7,980 nt of DNA from Thermodesulfobacteriota bacterium (lineage in GTDB: Bacteria > Desulfobacterota > S145-22). A program made the translations under genes and the position numbers. Below the pieces are notes generated by a model. That model did no database searches. It saw only the letters and a program-made list of their open reading frames with translations, and was not told the origin of the DNA. Below are positions 1 to 6,969 of the stretch, in pieces (the first letter of the stretch is position 1; the number at the start of each line of letters is the position of its first letter). The stretch is taken from NCBI GenBank assembly GCA_024763435.1, contig JANTFN010000069.1, positions 1 to 7,980 of the forward strand, given 5' to 3'.

Positions 1-336
1 TACGCGGCGCGGAAATTTAAAATGGCCATGGAGGCATTTAGCGGATTTCTGAAGCGCTATCCGAAACACCCATACGCGAGCAACGCCCTTTACTGGACCG
101 GGGAGTCCTACTATTCCATGGGGCATTATGAAAAAGCTGCGGGTTATTTCAAGGAAGTTGTTAAAAAGTATCCAAAGGGGAACAAGACCCCGGATGCCTT
201 GTTAAAATTGGGATATACCTACGCGGAACTTGGCAAAAAGAAGGAAGCAAGAACTTACCTTTTTGATCTCATGGATAAATTCCCTTTCAGCGAAGCCGCG
301 CAAAAGGCACAAGCCAAACTGGATGCCCTTTATTAA
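1..336 (+). CDS. cpoB: Tol-Pal system TPR protein CpoB/YbgF, C-terminal part (5' end outside window)
   Basis: The reading frame is open from the first base (YAARKFKMAMEAF...) to TAA at 334-336, so 111 residues are visible and the start is missing; the ATG codons at 22 and 28 are internal. The visible part is a run of about three tetratricopeptide-like helical repeats. Typical TPR signatures include FLKRYPKHPYASNALYWTGE, then YFKEVVKKYPKG followed by TPDALLKLGYTYAELGKK, and a last helix pair ending AAQKAQAKLDAL. This layout matches the C-terminal TPR domain of YbgF/CpoB, a periplasmic protein. In E. coli it works with TolA and the PBP1B machinery to coordinate outer-membrane constriction with septal peptidoglycan synthesis. 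The signal peptide and N-terminal coiled coil expected for the family would lie upstream and cannot be checked. Another outer-membrane TPR protein such as BamD is less likely, given the short linkers and the stop right after the third repeat. Confidence 0.82.
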   Translation, partial: YAARKFKMAMEAFSGFLKRYPKHPYASNALYWTGESYYSMGHYEKAAGYFKEVVKKYPKGNKTPDALLKLGYTYAELGKKKEARTYLFDLMDKFPFSEAAQKAQAKLDALY

Positions 337-365
337 GTACACCGGTTTTTAACAGCTGCCTTTGC

Positions 366-387
366 TCTCCAATTTTTCTCCAATTTT
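366..387. repeat. Two tandem copies of an 11-base unit
   Basis: The unit TCTCCAATTTT occurs at 366-376 and again at 377-387, directly adjacent, and is followed by three more T bases. Two copies of a pyrimidine-rich unit could be a slippage product or a pair of protein-binding sites. Nothing else supports a function. Confidence 0.5.
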
Positions 388-528
388 TTTGCCTTTCTCT
401 TGCCAGTATTTCTTTGAGCAGCTATCGGGGTTAAATATTTTTCTGATTTTTAATCGCTAAAAGGATATTGAACCTTTTTAAAAGATGGGATAGGTTTTGG
501 ACGTATGAATTTACAGGAAACTGATGAC

Positions 529-534
529 AGGGAG
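529..534 (+). promoter_or_regulatory. Shine-Dalgarno sequence that favours the ATG at 541
   Basis: AGGGAG lies 6 bases before the ATG at 541, close to ideal spacing. The longer alternative start at 505 has only a weak AGG (492-494) about 10 bases upstream, so the start at 541 is preferred. Confidence 0.65.
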
Positions 535-540
535 AATGAA

Positions 541-1884
541 ATGTTATGGAACAGCGAGGAAGCTCAGCTTTTAAAAGAGGCTGTGCTGAATTTAGAAAAG
601 GGGTTTTCAACCCTTCCGAAATTTGAGCCACAATTGAAAGCAGAACAGTTGAAACCGGTTCTTCTGGATGTGGCCGAAAAGATGCGTGACAATTACCCTT
701 ATTTTCACCCTTTTTACGCCGGGCAGATGCTCAAACCGCCGCATCCTGTTGCGCGTCTTGCCTATATGCTGGCACTTTATGTTAATCCCAATAATCATGC
801 CCTGGATGGGGGACGGGCAAGCTCCCGTATGGAAAAAGAGGCGGTGGCTCAGATTGCCGCAATGTTCGACTGGAAGACACACCTGGGGCACTTATGCGGT
901 GGGGGCACGATGGCGAATATGGAGGCCCTGTGGGTATCGGGAAGGTTGAACCCCGGTAAGGCCGTGGCGGCGTCCGACCAGGCACATTATACGCACGGAC
1001 GGATTACGGGGGTTCTGAAACTGCCGTTTCGGGAAATAGAGAGTGATAACAAGGCACGGATGGATATGAACGCCCTCGAAGATGCCCTGAAGGGCGGGGC
1101 AATTGGAACGGTTGTCGCAACGATGGGGACCACGGCTACGGGGTCTGTGGATCCCCTGCCGGAAATTCTGGCCCTGCGTGAAAAATATGGTTTCCGTGTG
1201 CACGCGGATGCGGCCTACGGCGGTTACTTTACGCTTGCCGCAACACTGGCCAAAGAGACAACGGCGGCTTACCGCTGTTTAGACAGGGTAGATTCCCTCG
1301 CTATTGACCCGCACAAACACGGGCTTCAGCCCTATGGGTGCGGCTGCATTATTTTCCGGGACCCGTCGGTTGGTGCCCTTTACAAACATGATTCCCCCTA
1401 TACCTATTTCAGCTCACACGAGCTTCACCTCGGAGAAATCAGCCTGGAATGTTCGCGGGCGGGGGCCTCGGCAGTGGCGTTATGGGCGACCCAGCGGGCC
1501 CTTCCGCTTACGCGGGAAGGTTCTTTTGCCCGATCCCTGGAAAAATGCCATGCCGCCGCGTTAGACCTCTATAAAAGGCTTTGTGACGACGCGCGTTTTA
1601 TGACAGCCTGGGTTCCGGAGCTGGATATCGTTATCTGGGTGCCTCGGGCCAATACTGTTTCCGAAATGTCGGCCCTGTCATCAAAACTCTTTGAGGCGTG
1701 TGCCGAAAAAAATCTTCATCTGGCCCTGGCAACCCTTCCCGCCAGGTTCTTCGGGAAGGGGTTCAAGGGGGATGAGGAGTCTCTTGTCTGCCTTCGCTCC
1801 TGCCTCATGCAACCGGAACACCTGGACGGGATGGATGCGATCTGGAATATTTTCTCGGAGGTAACTGAGGAAGTTACCGCCTGA
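541..1884 (+). CDS. PLP-dependent (group II type) amino acid decarboxylase, substrate unknown
   Basis: This 447-residue protein belongs to the pyridoxal-dependent decarboxylase family (glutamate, aspartate, tyrosine and aromatic amino acid decarboxylases; PF00282 fold), which removes the alpha-carboxyl group of an amino acid to give an amine. Cytoplasmic: no signal peptide or membrane segment. Numbering from the start at 541, the landmarks are in order. They are LCGGGTMANMEAL (about 118-130, phosphate-binding region), the His of DQAHYTHGR (His149, expected to stack on the PLP ring), and HADAAYGGYF (about 221-230, with Asp223 facing the pyridine nitrogen). Next comes DPHKHGLQPYGCG, whose Lys259 should form the Schiff base, then LGEISLECSRAGAS (about 297-310). 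The length fits a compact bacterial member. An upstream in-frame ATG at 505 would add 12 residues, but 541 has the better ribosome site. The gene stands alone, so context does not reveal the substrate. An aspartate decarboxylase making beta-alanine (PanP-like) or a tyrosine/aromatic decarboxylase are both possible; sequence alone does not decide. Confidence 0.88.
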   Translation: MLWNSEEAQLLKEAVLNLEKGFSTLPKFEPQLKAEQLKPVLLDVAEKMRDNYPYFHPFYAGQMLKPPHPVARLAYMLALYVNPNNHALDGGRASSRMEKEAVAQIAAMFDWKTHLGHLCGGGTMANMEALWVSGRLNPGKAVAASDQAHYTHGRITGVLKLPFREIESDNKARMDMNALEDALKGGAIGTVVATMGTTATGSVDPLPEILALREKYGFRVHADAAYGGYFTLAATLAKETTAAYRCLDRVDSLAIDPHKHGLQPYGCGCIIFRDPSVGALYKHDSPYTYFSSHELHLGEISLECSRAGASAVALWATQRALPLTREGSFARSLEKCHAAALDLYKRLCDDARFMTAWVPELDIVIWVPRANTVSEMSALSSKLFEACAEKNLHLALATLPARFFGKGFKGDEESLVCLRSCLMQPEHLDGMDAIWNIFSEVTEEVTA

Positions 1885-1901
1885 AAAAACAGCGGGAGTT
1901 G

Positions 1902-2648
1902 TCAGAGAGAAACCTCGTTCAGGAAGGAGAGGGTTTTGAATGTGTGCTCCAGTTGCTGGGTGGTGAAGGCCCCCAGCAAAGCGGCGATTTCCCGCCGCGC
2001 ATTCGCGGAAATCCGGATACGGGGTGCCGCGTTAAGGGGGCATTGTTTTAAATAATGAAGAATCCCTGAAGATTCCGCTGTTACGGCGAATGAGAGGGCC
2101 TTTTCCGGGCCGGTTGCGCACTTTTCGCAGAGGAATCCCCCGCGCCGTGGGTTGAACCTGTTATGTTCTCCCCTTTTGACAGGCTGTTTGCAGGTCAGGC
2201 AGGCCTCAAAATCGGGGGTAAAGCCGAGAAGCCGCATGATATGAATCTCAAGATAAAAGCGAATGGGTATCAGGTCATCCACTGCGCACAGCCGCCGAAA
2301 GGCCGTGATAATAAGATCGTAAAGCTCTCTGTGGGGCTCGCCCTCTTTCACAGTTGTAAGAATAAGTTCAAAGGTATAGTGCAGGAGGGCGATTTTTTGA
2401 ATGTTATCGGCGATTTCTCCGAAGGCCTCTGTCGGGTCGGCGGCCTTGATGAAATAGAGCCTATGCGTGGGTTTTTTGCTAAGTGAGAAGGTATACACGC
2501 TAAAGGGTTCAAGGTGATGGGGAAACCGATGTTTGCTCCGTTTAATTCCCTTGGCGATAGCGGAGATAACGCCCTGTTCGCGGAGAAAAAGGGACGCGAT
2601 TTGGTCACTTTCCCCGTAGTCCGTCAGACGCAGGACAAGGCCATGCAT
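1902..2648 (-). CDS. recO: DNA repair protein RecO
   Basis: This 248-residue protein has the usual RecO length. In the RecFOR pathway RecO binds single-stranded DNA and SSB and, with RecR, loads RecA onto gapped DNA; it acts in the cytoplasm. The N-terminus (GLVLRLTDYGESDQIASLF, then GVISAIAKGIKRSKHRF) is the family's OB-fold signature, running to about residue 75. A helical domain follows. The zinc-finger cysteines are intact: Cys150 and Cys153 (CLTC) with Cys174 and Cys177 (CEKC). The start lies 9 bases after the mgtE stop. An in-frame TGA just upstream (the mgtE stop itself) excludes extension, leaving the N-terminus a few residues shorter than many relatives. The ribosome site is poor: only an AGG about 13 bases upstream. 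Translation may therefore be coupled to mgtE. It is the last gene of the minus-strand cluster and converges on the decarboxylase. Confidence 0.95.
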   Translation of the reverse strand: MHGLVLRLTDYGESDQIASLFLREQGVISAIAKGIKRSKHRFPHHLEPFSVYTFSLSKKPTHRLYFIKAADPTEAFGEIADNIQKIALLHYTFELILTTVKEGEPHRELYDLIITAFRRLCAVDDLIPIRFYLEIHIMRLLGFTPDFEACLTCKQPVKRGEHNRFNPRRGGFLCEKCATGPEKALSFAVTAESSGILHYLKQCPLNAAPRIRISANARREIAALLGAFTTQQLEHTFKTLSFLNEVSL

Positions 2649-2657
2649 GACGCGCTG

Positions 2658-4025
2658 TCAGCCTATTAAATGAAAATAATTCATCATCAAGGTAGCAAAG
2701 CCAAGGTAAATCAAAATTCCCACAATATCGTTGGACGTGGTGACAAAAGGGCCTGACGCGATAGCGGGATCGACGTGTATTTTTCTGAAAAAGGTGGGGA
2801 CAAGCGTGCCCATGGTTGCCGCGACCGTCATGGAGCCCATCATGGAGACTCCGACCACAATCCCAAGGATGAAGCTTCGGTGCCACAGATACCCGACACA
2901 CCCTACAACGATGCCGCAGCATAACCCCATCAGGAGTCCCACGAGGATCTCCCGGGTCAGAAATTGTTTGACGCGGGTGAAGTCCACTTTTCCAGTGGCG
3001 AAACCGCGGACCATAATGGACGAGGACTGCACGCCGACATTTCCTCCCATGCCCGTGATGACAGGGATAAAGGTAATCAGTGCCAGCATATCCTTAATTG
3101 TAACCTTGAAAAGCCACATAAGATAACCGGTGACAAGCCCCCCGAAGAGGTTGGTAATCAGCCATGGCAGCCGTAGTTTTGCAACCCGCGTAACCTTGTC
3201 GTGGTAAACATATTCTTCTTCCTTGGTTCCGGCCATTTTCATAAAGTCTTCTGTGGCTTCTTCGCGAAGAACATCGATGATATCATCGACTGTGATAATA
3301 CCCATCAGGCGGTTTTTGTCGTCAACGACCGGGACCGCCAGAAAGTTGTAGCGCTCCACAACCCGCGCGACTTCTTCCTGGTCCATATCGGTCGTCACAG
3401 AAATAATATCGGTTGTCATGATGTCCAGAAGCCGGGTTTCCGGCGGGACAACAACAAGCTGACGAAGTGAGACAACGCCGACGGGGTGATCCCGTTCATC
3501 TACGACATAGATATAAAAAACCATCTCGGCTTCCGCGTTTTTCTGGATAGCCTTAATCGTGTCTCCGGCGGTTGTTTCTTCCCGCAGCGCGAAAACCTCC
3601 GTAGTCATGATTCGTCCGGCGGTCTTTTCTTCATACTGGAGAAGGTCTTCTACTTCTTTCTGGTCTTCCTTCTCCATGAGCATGAGGACGCGGTTCGCAA
3701 TTTCTTCAGGAAGGTTGGATATCAGCTCCGCCGCGTCGTCAGAAGACATTTCTCTGAGGATGTTGCTGATTTGTTCCTCGGTCATGCCGGCAAGGAGATG
3801 AACACTGTCTGAAACATCCAGTTCAGAAAGGATTTCCGCCGCTTTTTCAGCATCCTTGATAAGGCCAAAAACCATGCGTTTTTCGGAATCGGTAAGATAC
3901 CGGATGATATCGGCGATATCCACGGGATGGGATTTTTCCAGAATGTTGGAAAGGTGCACCACCGCCTGGCGGCGGCTCAATCGCCGCACGCTGTCCAGAA
4001 GTACCTGGGTTTTTGTTTTAACCAT
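2658..4025 (-). CDS. mgtE: Magnesium transporter MgtE
   Basis: This 455-residue inner-membrane protein has the full MgtE architecture. Residues 1 to about 130 form the acidic helical MgtE_N domain (repeats such as MSSDDAAELISNLPEE). Two CBS domains follow (about 137-200 and 201-260, the second carrying GIITVDDIIDVL), then five membrane segments (about 286-308, 312-332, 357-380, 384-410 and 427-453). In known MgtE channels the cytosolic N and CBS domains bind Mg2+ and close the pore when magnesium is plentiful. The pore signature GGNVGVQSSSIMVRGFATG (327-345) is present, as is DPAIASGPFVTTSND (419-433). By my alignment from memory, Asp433 matches the ion-binding pore Asp432 of the Thermus thermophilus protein. 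The start is supported by AGGTGAG 5 bases upstream. The gene follows lolA by 14 bases and precedes recO by 9. There is no room for a magnesium riboswitch leader directly upstream, so control is probably mainly at protein level. Confidence 0.96.
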   Translation of the reverse strand: MVKTKTQVLLDSVRRLSRRQAVVHLSNILEKSHPVDIADIIRYLTDSEKRMVFGLIKDAEKAAEILSELDVSDSVHLLAGMTEEQISNILREMSSDDAAELISNLPEEIANRVLMLMEKEDQKEVEDLLQYEEKTAGRIMTTEVFALREETTAGDTIKAIQKNAEAEMVFYIYVVDERDHPVGVVSLRQLVVVPPETRLLDIMTTDIISVTTDMDQEEVARVVERYNFLAVPVVDDKNRLMGIITVDDIIDVLREEATEDFMKMAGTKEEEYVYHDKVTRVAKLRLPWLITNLFGGLVTGYLMWLFKVTIKDMLALITFIPVITGMGGNVGVQSSSIMVRGFATGKVDFTRVKQFLTREILVGLLMGLCCGIVVGCVGYLWHRSFILGIVVGVSMMGSMTVAATMGTLVPTFFRKIHVDPAIASGPFVTTSNDIVGILIYLGFATLMMNYFHLIG

Positions 4026-4030
4026 AATTT

Positions 4031-4037
4031 CTCACCT
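4031..4037 (-). promoter_or_regulatory. Shine-Dalgarno sequence of mgtE
   Basis: On the minus strand AGGTGAG lies 5 bases before the mgtE ATG, within the 14-base gap after the lolA stop. It confirms the start at 4025. Confidence 0.7.
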
Positions 4038-4039
4038 TT

Positions 4040-4726
4040 TCAGGGCACCTTCGTATTAATGATATCCACCCCTTCCGGGGGTTCAAAGCGGAAGACACTA
4101 TCGGGTATTTCAGAGGTAATGTCAACATCACTGAAGGAAATGCTCGTATCCGCGCCCTGGGGTGAGGCCCAGCTTACTTTTTTGATGATGCCTGTACTCT
4201 TATTGAAGGTGAGAAACAGCTTCGAGATGTTTTGAAGCGGGGTTTTTGAAAACAATTGCAGGGTTATAGCCATATCTTTTATTTTTATAACCTTTGCCGT
4301 GAATTCACTGTCGATCGTTCCCATTCCTTTAAGGAAGGTATAGGGAAAGTGTTTCATTTTTTTCTGGAAGTGCCGATCCACCATGACCTGGTTATCCGCC
4401 GTCTGATAAATCCAGAGGGTCTTTCCGTCACTGATAATCAGGACAGGCTCCGGTTTGTCATAATCCCATCGCAACTTGCCGTCTTTTCGGAGATAGACAA
4501 TGCCGCTTGCGATGTCTGGGGTAACAACACCCGGGGCACCAGAGACCTGAAGGAACTTCGCCCTGAGAAACTGAACTTTTTCGTAACGGGTTCGAATTAT
4601 TTTGAGACAGGCCGCCCCATCTGGGGTTTTTCCGGCCGAAAGCGGAGAGGGAGTCACCGCCCACAAACATATAATAATTTGAATTAAATAACATAACATT
4701 TTGAAATATCTTGTTTTATTTAACAT
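4040..4726 (-). CDS. lolA: Outer-membrane lipoprotein carrier protein LolA
   Basis: The protein is 228 residues from the ATG at 4726. LolA is a periplasmic chaperone that takes lipoproteins from the inner-membrane LolCDE exporter and passes them to the outer membrane. A signal peptide is plain: basic start (MLNKTRYFK), hydrophobic core (MLCYLIQIIICLWAV), and a likely signal peptidase I site after SPLSA (about residue 30). The mature part has the LolA pattern of amphipathic beta strands: FLRAKFLQVS, ASGIVYLRKDGKLRWDYDKPEP, VLIISDGKTLWIYQ and a C-terminal SISFSDVDITSEIPDSVFRFEPP. The frame runs upstream to 4852 inside ftsK, but that extension would bury the signal peptide. An ATG at 4738 has no ribosome site, while the one at 4726 has GAGGG 5 bases upstream. 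The ftsK stop is 13 bases away. A close relative in the LolA/LolB-like fold is the only serious alternative. Confidence 0.92.
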   Translation of the reverse strand: MLNKTRYFKMLCYLIQIIICLWAVTPSPLSAGKTPDGAACLKIIRTRYEKVQFLRAKFLQVSGAPGVVTPDIASGIVYLRKDGKLRWDYDKPEPVLIISDGKTLWIYQTADNQVMVDRHFQKKMKHFPYTFLKGMGTIDSEFTAKVIKIKDMAITLQLFSKTPLQNISKLFLTFNKSTGIIKKVSWASPQGADTSISFSDVDITSEIPDSVFRFEPPEGVDIINTKVP

Positions 4727-4731
4727 AGTGA

Positions 4732-4736
4732 CCCTC
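4732..4736 (-). promoter_or_regulatory. Shine-Dalgarno sequence that sets the lolA start
   Basis: On the minus strand GAGGG sits 5 bases before the ATG at 4726 and overlaps the alternative ATG at 4738, which has no such site. It favours the shorter LolA with a cleanly placed signal peptide. Confidence 0.7.
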
Positions 4737-4739
4737 ATG

Positions 4740-6959
4740 TCATTTATAGATTTTAGGGACAAGGACCTTGCGTGGTTTGACCCCGTCGGAGGGTGCAACG
4801 ACCCCCTCTTCTTCCATCTTTTCAACGATTCTCGCTGCCCGGTTATACCCAATTCGGAACCGCCGCTGAATCATGGAGATAGAGGCCTGACCGGCCTCGG
4901 CAACGAAGGCCACGGCCTCGTCATATTTTTCATCATACGCTTCCTCGGGTGCCGTCAGCCCCGTGCCATTTATCTTTCGGTCATTTGTGAGCTCTAATTC
5001 AACATAGTTTGGTTTTCCCTGTTTTTTAAGAAAATTGACAATCCTGCTTGTCTCACTGCTCGAGATGTACGGCCCGTGAAGGCGGAACATCTGAGAAGTC
5101 CCCGGAGGCAGAAAAAGCATATCGCCCTGGCCGAGAAGACTCTCCGAGCCCATGTGATCCAGGATGGTCCTGGCGTCGGTTTTTGAGGCGACCCGGAAGG
5201 AAATCCGCGCGGGAAAATTGGCCTTGATAATTCCGGTAAGGACATCCACGGAGGGCCGCTGTGTGGCAAGAATAAGATGAATCCCGACGGCACGTGCCAT
5301 TTGCGCCAGGCGTGTAATAGAGCCTTCCACATCCTTGGAGGCGGTCATCATTAAATCGGCCAGCTCATCAATTACCACCACAATATAAGGCAGGGCGTCC
5401 AGGCCGTTATCGGGCTTTACCCCTTCTTCGGGTGGCATGGGATCCGGAATCTTGCGTGATTTTTTCTTCTTTTTGCGTAGCAGGTCGTGATATTGCAGAA
5501 TATTGCGCACGCCAAAATCAGCGAGGTGCGCGTATCGCCGCTCCATTTCCTCTACAAGCCACATGAGGGCCTTGGAGGCGTTTTTCGGGTCTGTCAGAAC
5601 CGGCATGAGGAGGTGCGGCATATCCTCGTAGAGAGAAAGTTCCAGCATTTTCGGGTCAATCATCAGGAAGCGTATCTGCTCAGGGGTAAGCCTGTAAATC
5701 AGGCTCAGGATCATGCAGTTCAGGGCCACGCTTTTTCCCGATCCCGTGGAGCCGGCCACGAGAAGATGGGGCATCTGGGACAGGTCGGTAATGTAAGGCA
5801 TCCCCGAGATGTCCTTTCCGAGTGCCAGGGGCAGGCGGTTTCTCGGATCGGAAAAACCCTCGAATTCAAGCAGCGGCCGGAGAAGAACCATCTCCCGGTC
5901 CCGGTTTGGAATTTCAATGCCGACGACCGATTTTCCCGGGATGGGTGCCACAATGCGGATGCTGATGGCACTCAGCGCCATGGCGAGGTCGTCACTGAGA
6001 TTAACGATTCGGCTCAGCTTGATGCCTGGCGCGGGCTCGAATTCATAAACAGTAATAATCGGACCCGGATTAACGCGCACAACCCGGCCTGAGATACCGT
6101 AATCATTCAGTTTATTCAGGAGGAGCTTGGAGTTTATCTTCAGGACCTCTTCGTCGATATGTGCCCCGGATGCCGGGGGTTGTTTGAGGAGGGAAAGCGG
6201 GGGTAAAATAAAATCTTTTGCCCCTTCGGTCTGCTCCATAAACGCGAAATGTTCCTGCTTTGGGGCCTTGTCTTTGGGTTTTTCCGTAGCGATATTCATT
6301 GCGATTTCAGGGGCGGTTTCCTTCCATTTCAACCGTTTTTCCTTTTCCTCCACGACCTTCTTGCGTTTGGTTTGTTCCTTCTTGATCGTGGCCCGATTTG
6401 TTACTGACGCGATCCACCTTGCGGGGAGCGCGATGACAGGTTTCAGGATCCCGGAAAGGGAGCGGTTAATGAAGAGTGCGATGCCAATCCAGACGACAAC
6501 GAGGTAGAGGAGGAATGCCCCAAGCCTGCCGATAGCGCGCGTGAGATAGTGGTTGATGAAGGTTCCGAAGATTCCCGCCGAGGGGATGATATTTCCCATA
6601 AACTTCAGTTTTGATGTAAAGATGCCGATCATGGTTCCGATGGCAATGCCTACGGCGGCAAGAGATAAAACCTTGATGAGGTATTTTGTCAGGGTGATAT
6701 GCGTAAAACAGAAAAGGGCGCTGATAAACAAAAGAAGCGGGATGACAAAACCCGACAGACCGAATATCTGAAAAATAATATCCGAAACCATTGCACCGCT
6801 GGTCCCCAGGAGGTTGTGAATGGGCTGCCCGGCAACAGAGCGCACCACGTTCAGGGAGGGGTCTTTCGGGGAGTAAGAGAGGAGGCTGATGCCGATGAAA
6901 ATAGCAGCGGCAAAGAGGAGAACCCCGATTATTTCTTTAAGTATCGCGCGTTTTTCCAC
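4740..6959 (-). CDS. ftsK: DNA translocase FtsK
   Basis: This 739-residue protein is a septum-anchored ATP-driven pump that moves chromosomal DNA during division and, in many bacteria, activates XerCD recombination at dif. The N-terminal domain has four membrane segments (about 10-28, 58-85, 94-114 and 145-164). A short charged linker follows (about 185-265), much shorter than the one in E. coli FtsK, so overall size is closer to SpoIIIE. The alpha domain (about 270-350) contains GPIITVYEFEPAPGIKLSRI. The RecA-like motor has Walker A GSTGSGKS (403-410), Walker B VVVIDELADLMM (527-538, acidic pair Asp531-Glu532) and ILATQRPSVDVLTG (563-576). The C-terminal gamma winged helix (about 675-739) includes ISMIQRRFRIGYNRAARIVEKME, the DNA-orienting part. 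A Lys-rich loop lies at about 495-523. The start is GTG at 6957-6959 with AGGAG 5 bases upstream, overlapping the RNase J stop. All catalytic motifs are intact. Confidence 0.97.
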   Translation of the reverse strand: MEKRAILKEIIGVLLFAAAIFIGISLLSYSPKDPSLNVVRSVAGQPIHNLLGTSGAMVSDIIFQIFGLSGFVIPLLLFISALFCFTHITLTKYLIKVLSLAAVGIAIGTMIGIFTSKLKFMGNIIPSAGIFGTFINHYLTRAIGRLGAFLLYLVVVWIGIALFINRSLSGILKPVIALPARWIASVTNRATIKKEQTKRKKVVEEKEKRLKWKETAPEIAMNIATEKPKDKAPKQEHFAFMEQTEGAKDFILPPLSLLKQPPASGAHIDEEVLKINSKLLLNKLNDYGISGRVVRVNPGPIITVYEFEPAPGIKLSRIVNLSDDLAMALSAISIRIVAPIPGKSVVGIEIPNRDREMVLLRPLLEFEGFSDPRNRLPLALGKDISGMPYITDLSQMPHLLVAGSTGSGKSVALNCMILSLIYRLTPEQIRFLMIDPKMLELSLYEDMPHLLMPVLTDPKNASKALMWLVEEMERRYAHLADFGVRNILQYHDLLRKKKKKSRKIPDPMPPEEGVKPDNGLDALPYIVVVIDELADLMMTASKDVEGSITRLAQMARAVGIHLILATQRPSVDVLTGIIKANFPARISFRVASKTDARTILDHMGSESLLGQGDMLFLPPGTSQMFRLHGPYISSSETSRIVNFLKKQGKPNYVELELTNDRKINGTGLTAPEEAYDEKYDEAVAFVAEAGQASISMIQRRFRIGYNRAARIVEKMEEEGVVAPSDGVKPRKVLVPKIYK

Positions 6960-6964
6960 TGTGG

Positions 6965-6969
6965 CTCCT
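6965..6969 (-). promoter_or_regulatory. Shine-Dalgarno sequence of ftsK, overlapping the RNase J stop
   Basis: On the minus strand AGGAG lies 5 bases before the GTG start of ftsK, and its first two bases are part of the TAG stop of the RNase J gene. This supports GTG as the real start and suggests the two genes are translated from one message. Confidence 0.72.

Larger units (their letters stand above)
337..540. other. AT-rich intergenic region between cpoB and the decarboxylase
   Basis: This stretch is clearly richer in A and T than the flanking genes and holds T-tracts at 373-377, 384-390 and 440-450. I see no RNA gene, no riboswitch-like architecture and no GC-rich hairpin that would make the T-tract at 384-390 an intrinsic terminator. 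A promoter for the decarboxylase is expected here. Only partial matches are visible: TTGCCA at 400-405 and TTGAAC at 468-473, neither with a good -10 element 16-18 bases downstream. If translation starts at the alternative ATG at 505, the gap shortens to 337-504. Confidence 0.6.

Noticed and set aside
371..390. T-tracts after cpoB as a possible terminator
   Set aside because: No GC-rich stem precedes either T-tract; the only nearby palindrome is the short CAGCTG, which is too far away and too weak.
400..496. Sigma-70 promoter for the decarboxylase
   Set aside because: TTGCCA at 400-405 and TTGAAC at 468-473 resemble -35 elements, but the bases 17 downstream (TATCGG and TAGGTT) match the -10 consensus in only three positions.
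431..631. 66-residue minus-strand frame across the decarboxylase start
   Set aside because: It overlaps the start of a well-supported gene on the other strand, has a low-complexity C-terminus from the AT-rich gap, and no family resemblance.
1860..1878. Perfect inverted repeat GGTAAC, 7-base loop, GTTACC at the end of the decarboxylase gene
   Set aside because: The 6-base stem lies inside the coding sequence and is followed on the plus strand by GCCTG and an A-run, not a T-run. On the minus strand the T-run comes before the stem, so it is not a normal intrinsic terminator for either gene.
4727..4852. Longer LolA starting at 4852 or at the ATG at 4738
   Set aside because: The long form would overlap ftsK by more than 100 bases and put about 40 polar residues before the signal peptide; the ATG at 4738 has no ribosome site, while 4726 does.
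5487..6092. 201-residue open frame on the plus strand opposite ftsK
   Set aside because: It lies wholly antisense to the strongly conserved FtsK motor and shows no recognisable domain, so it is a shadow of the real gene. The same applies to the other long plus-strand frames opposite mgtE, ftsK and RNase J.
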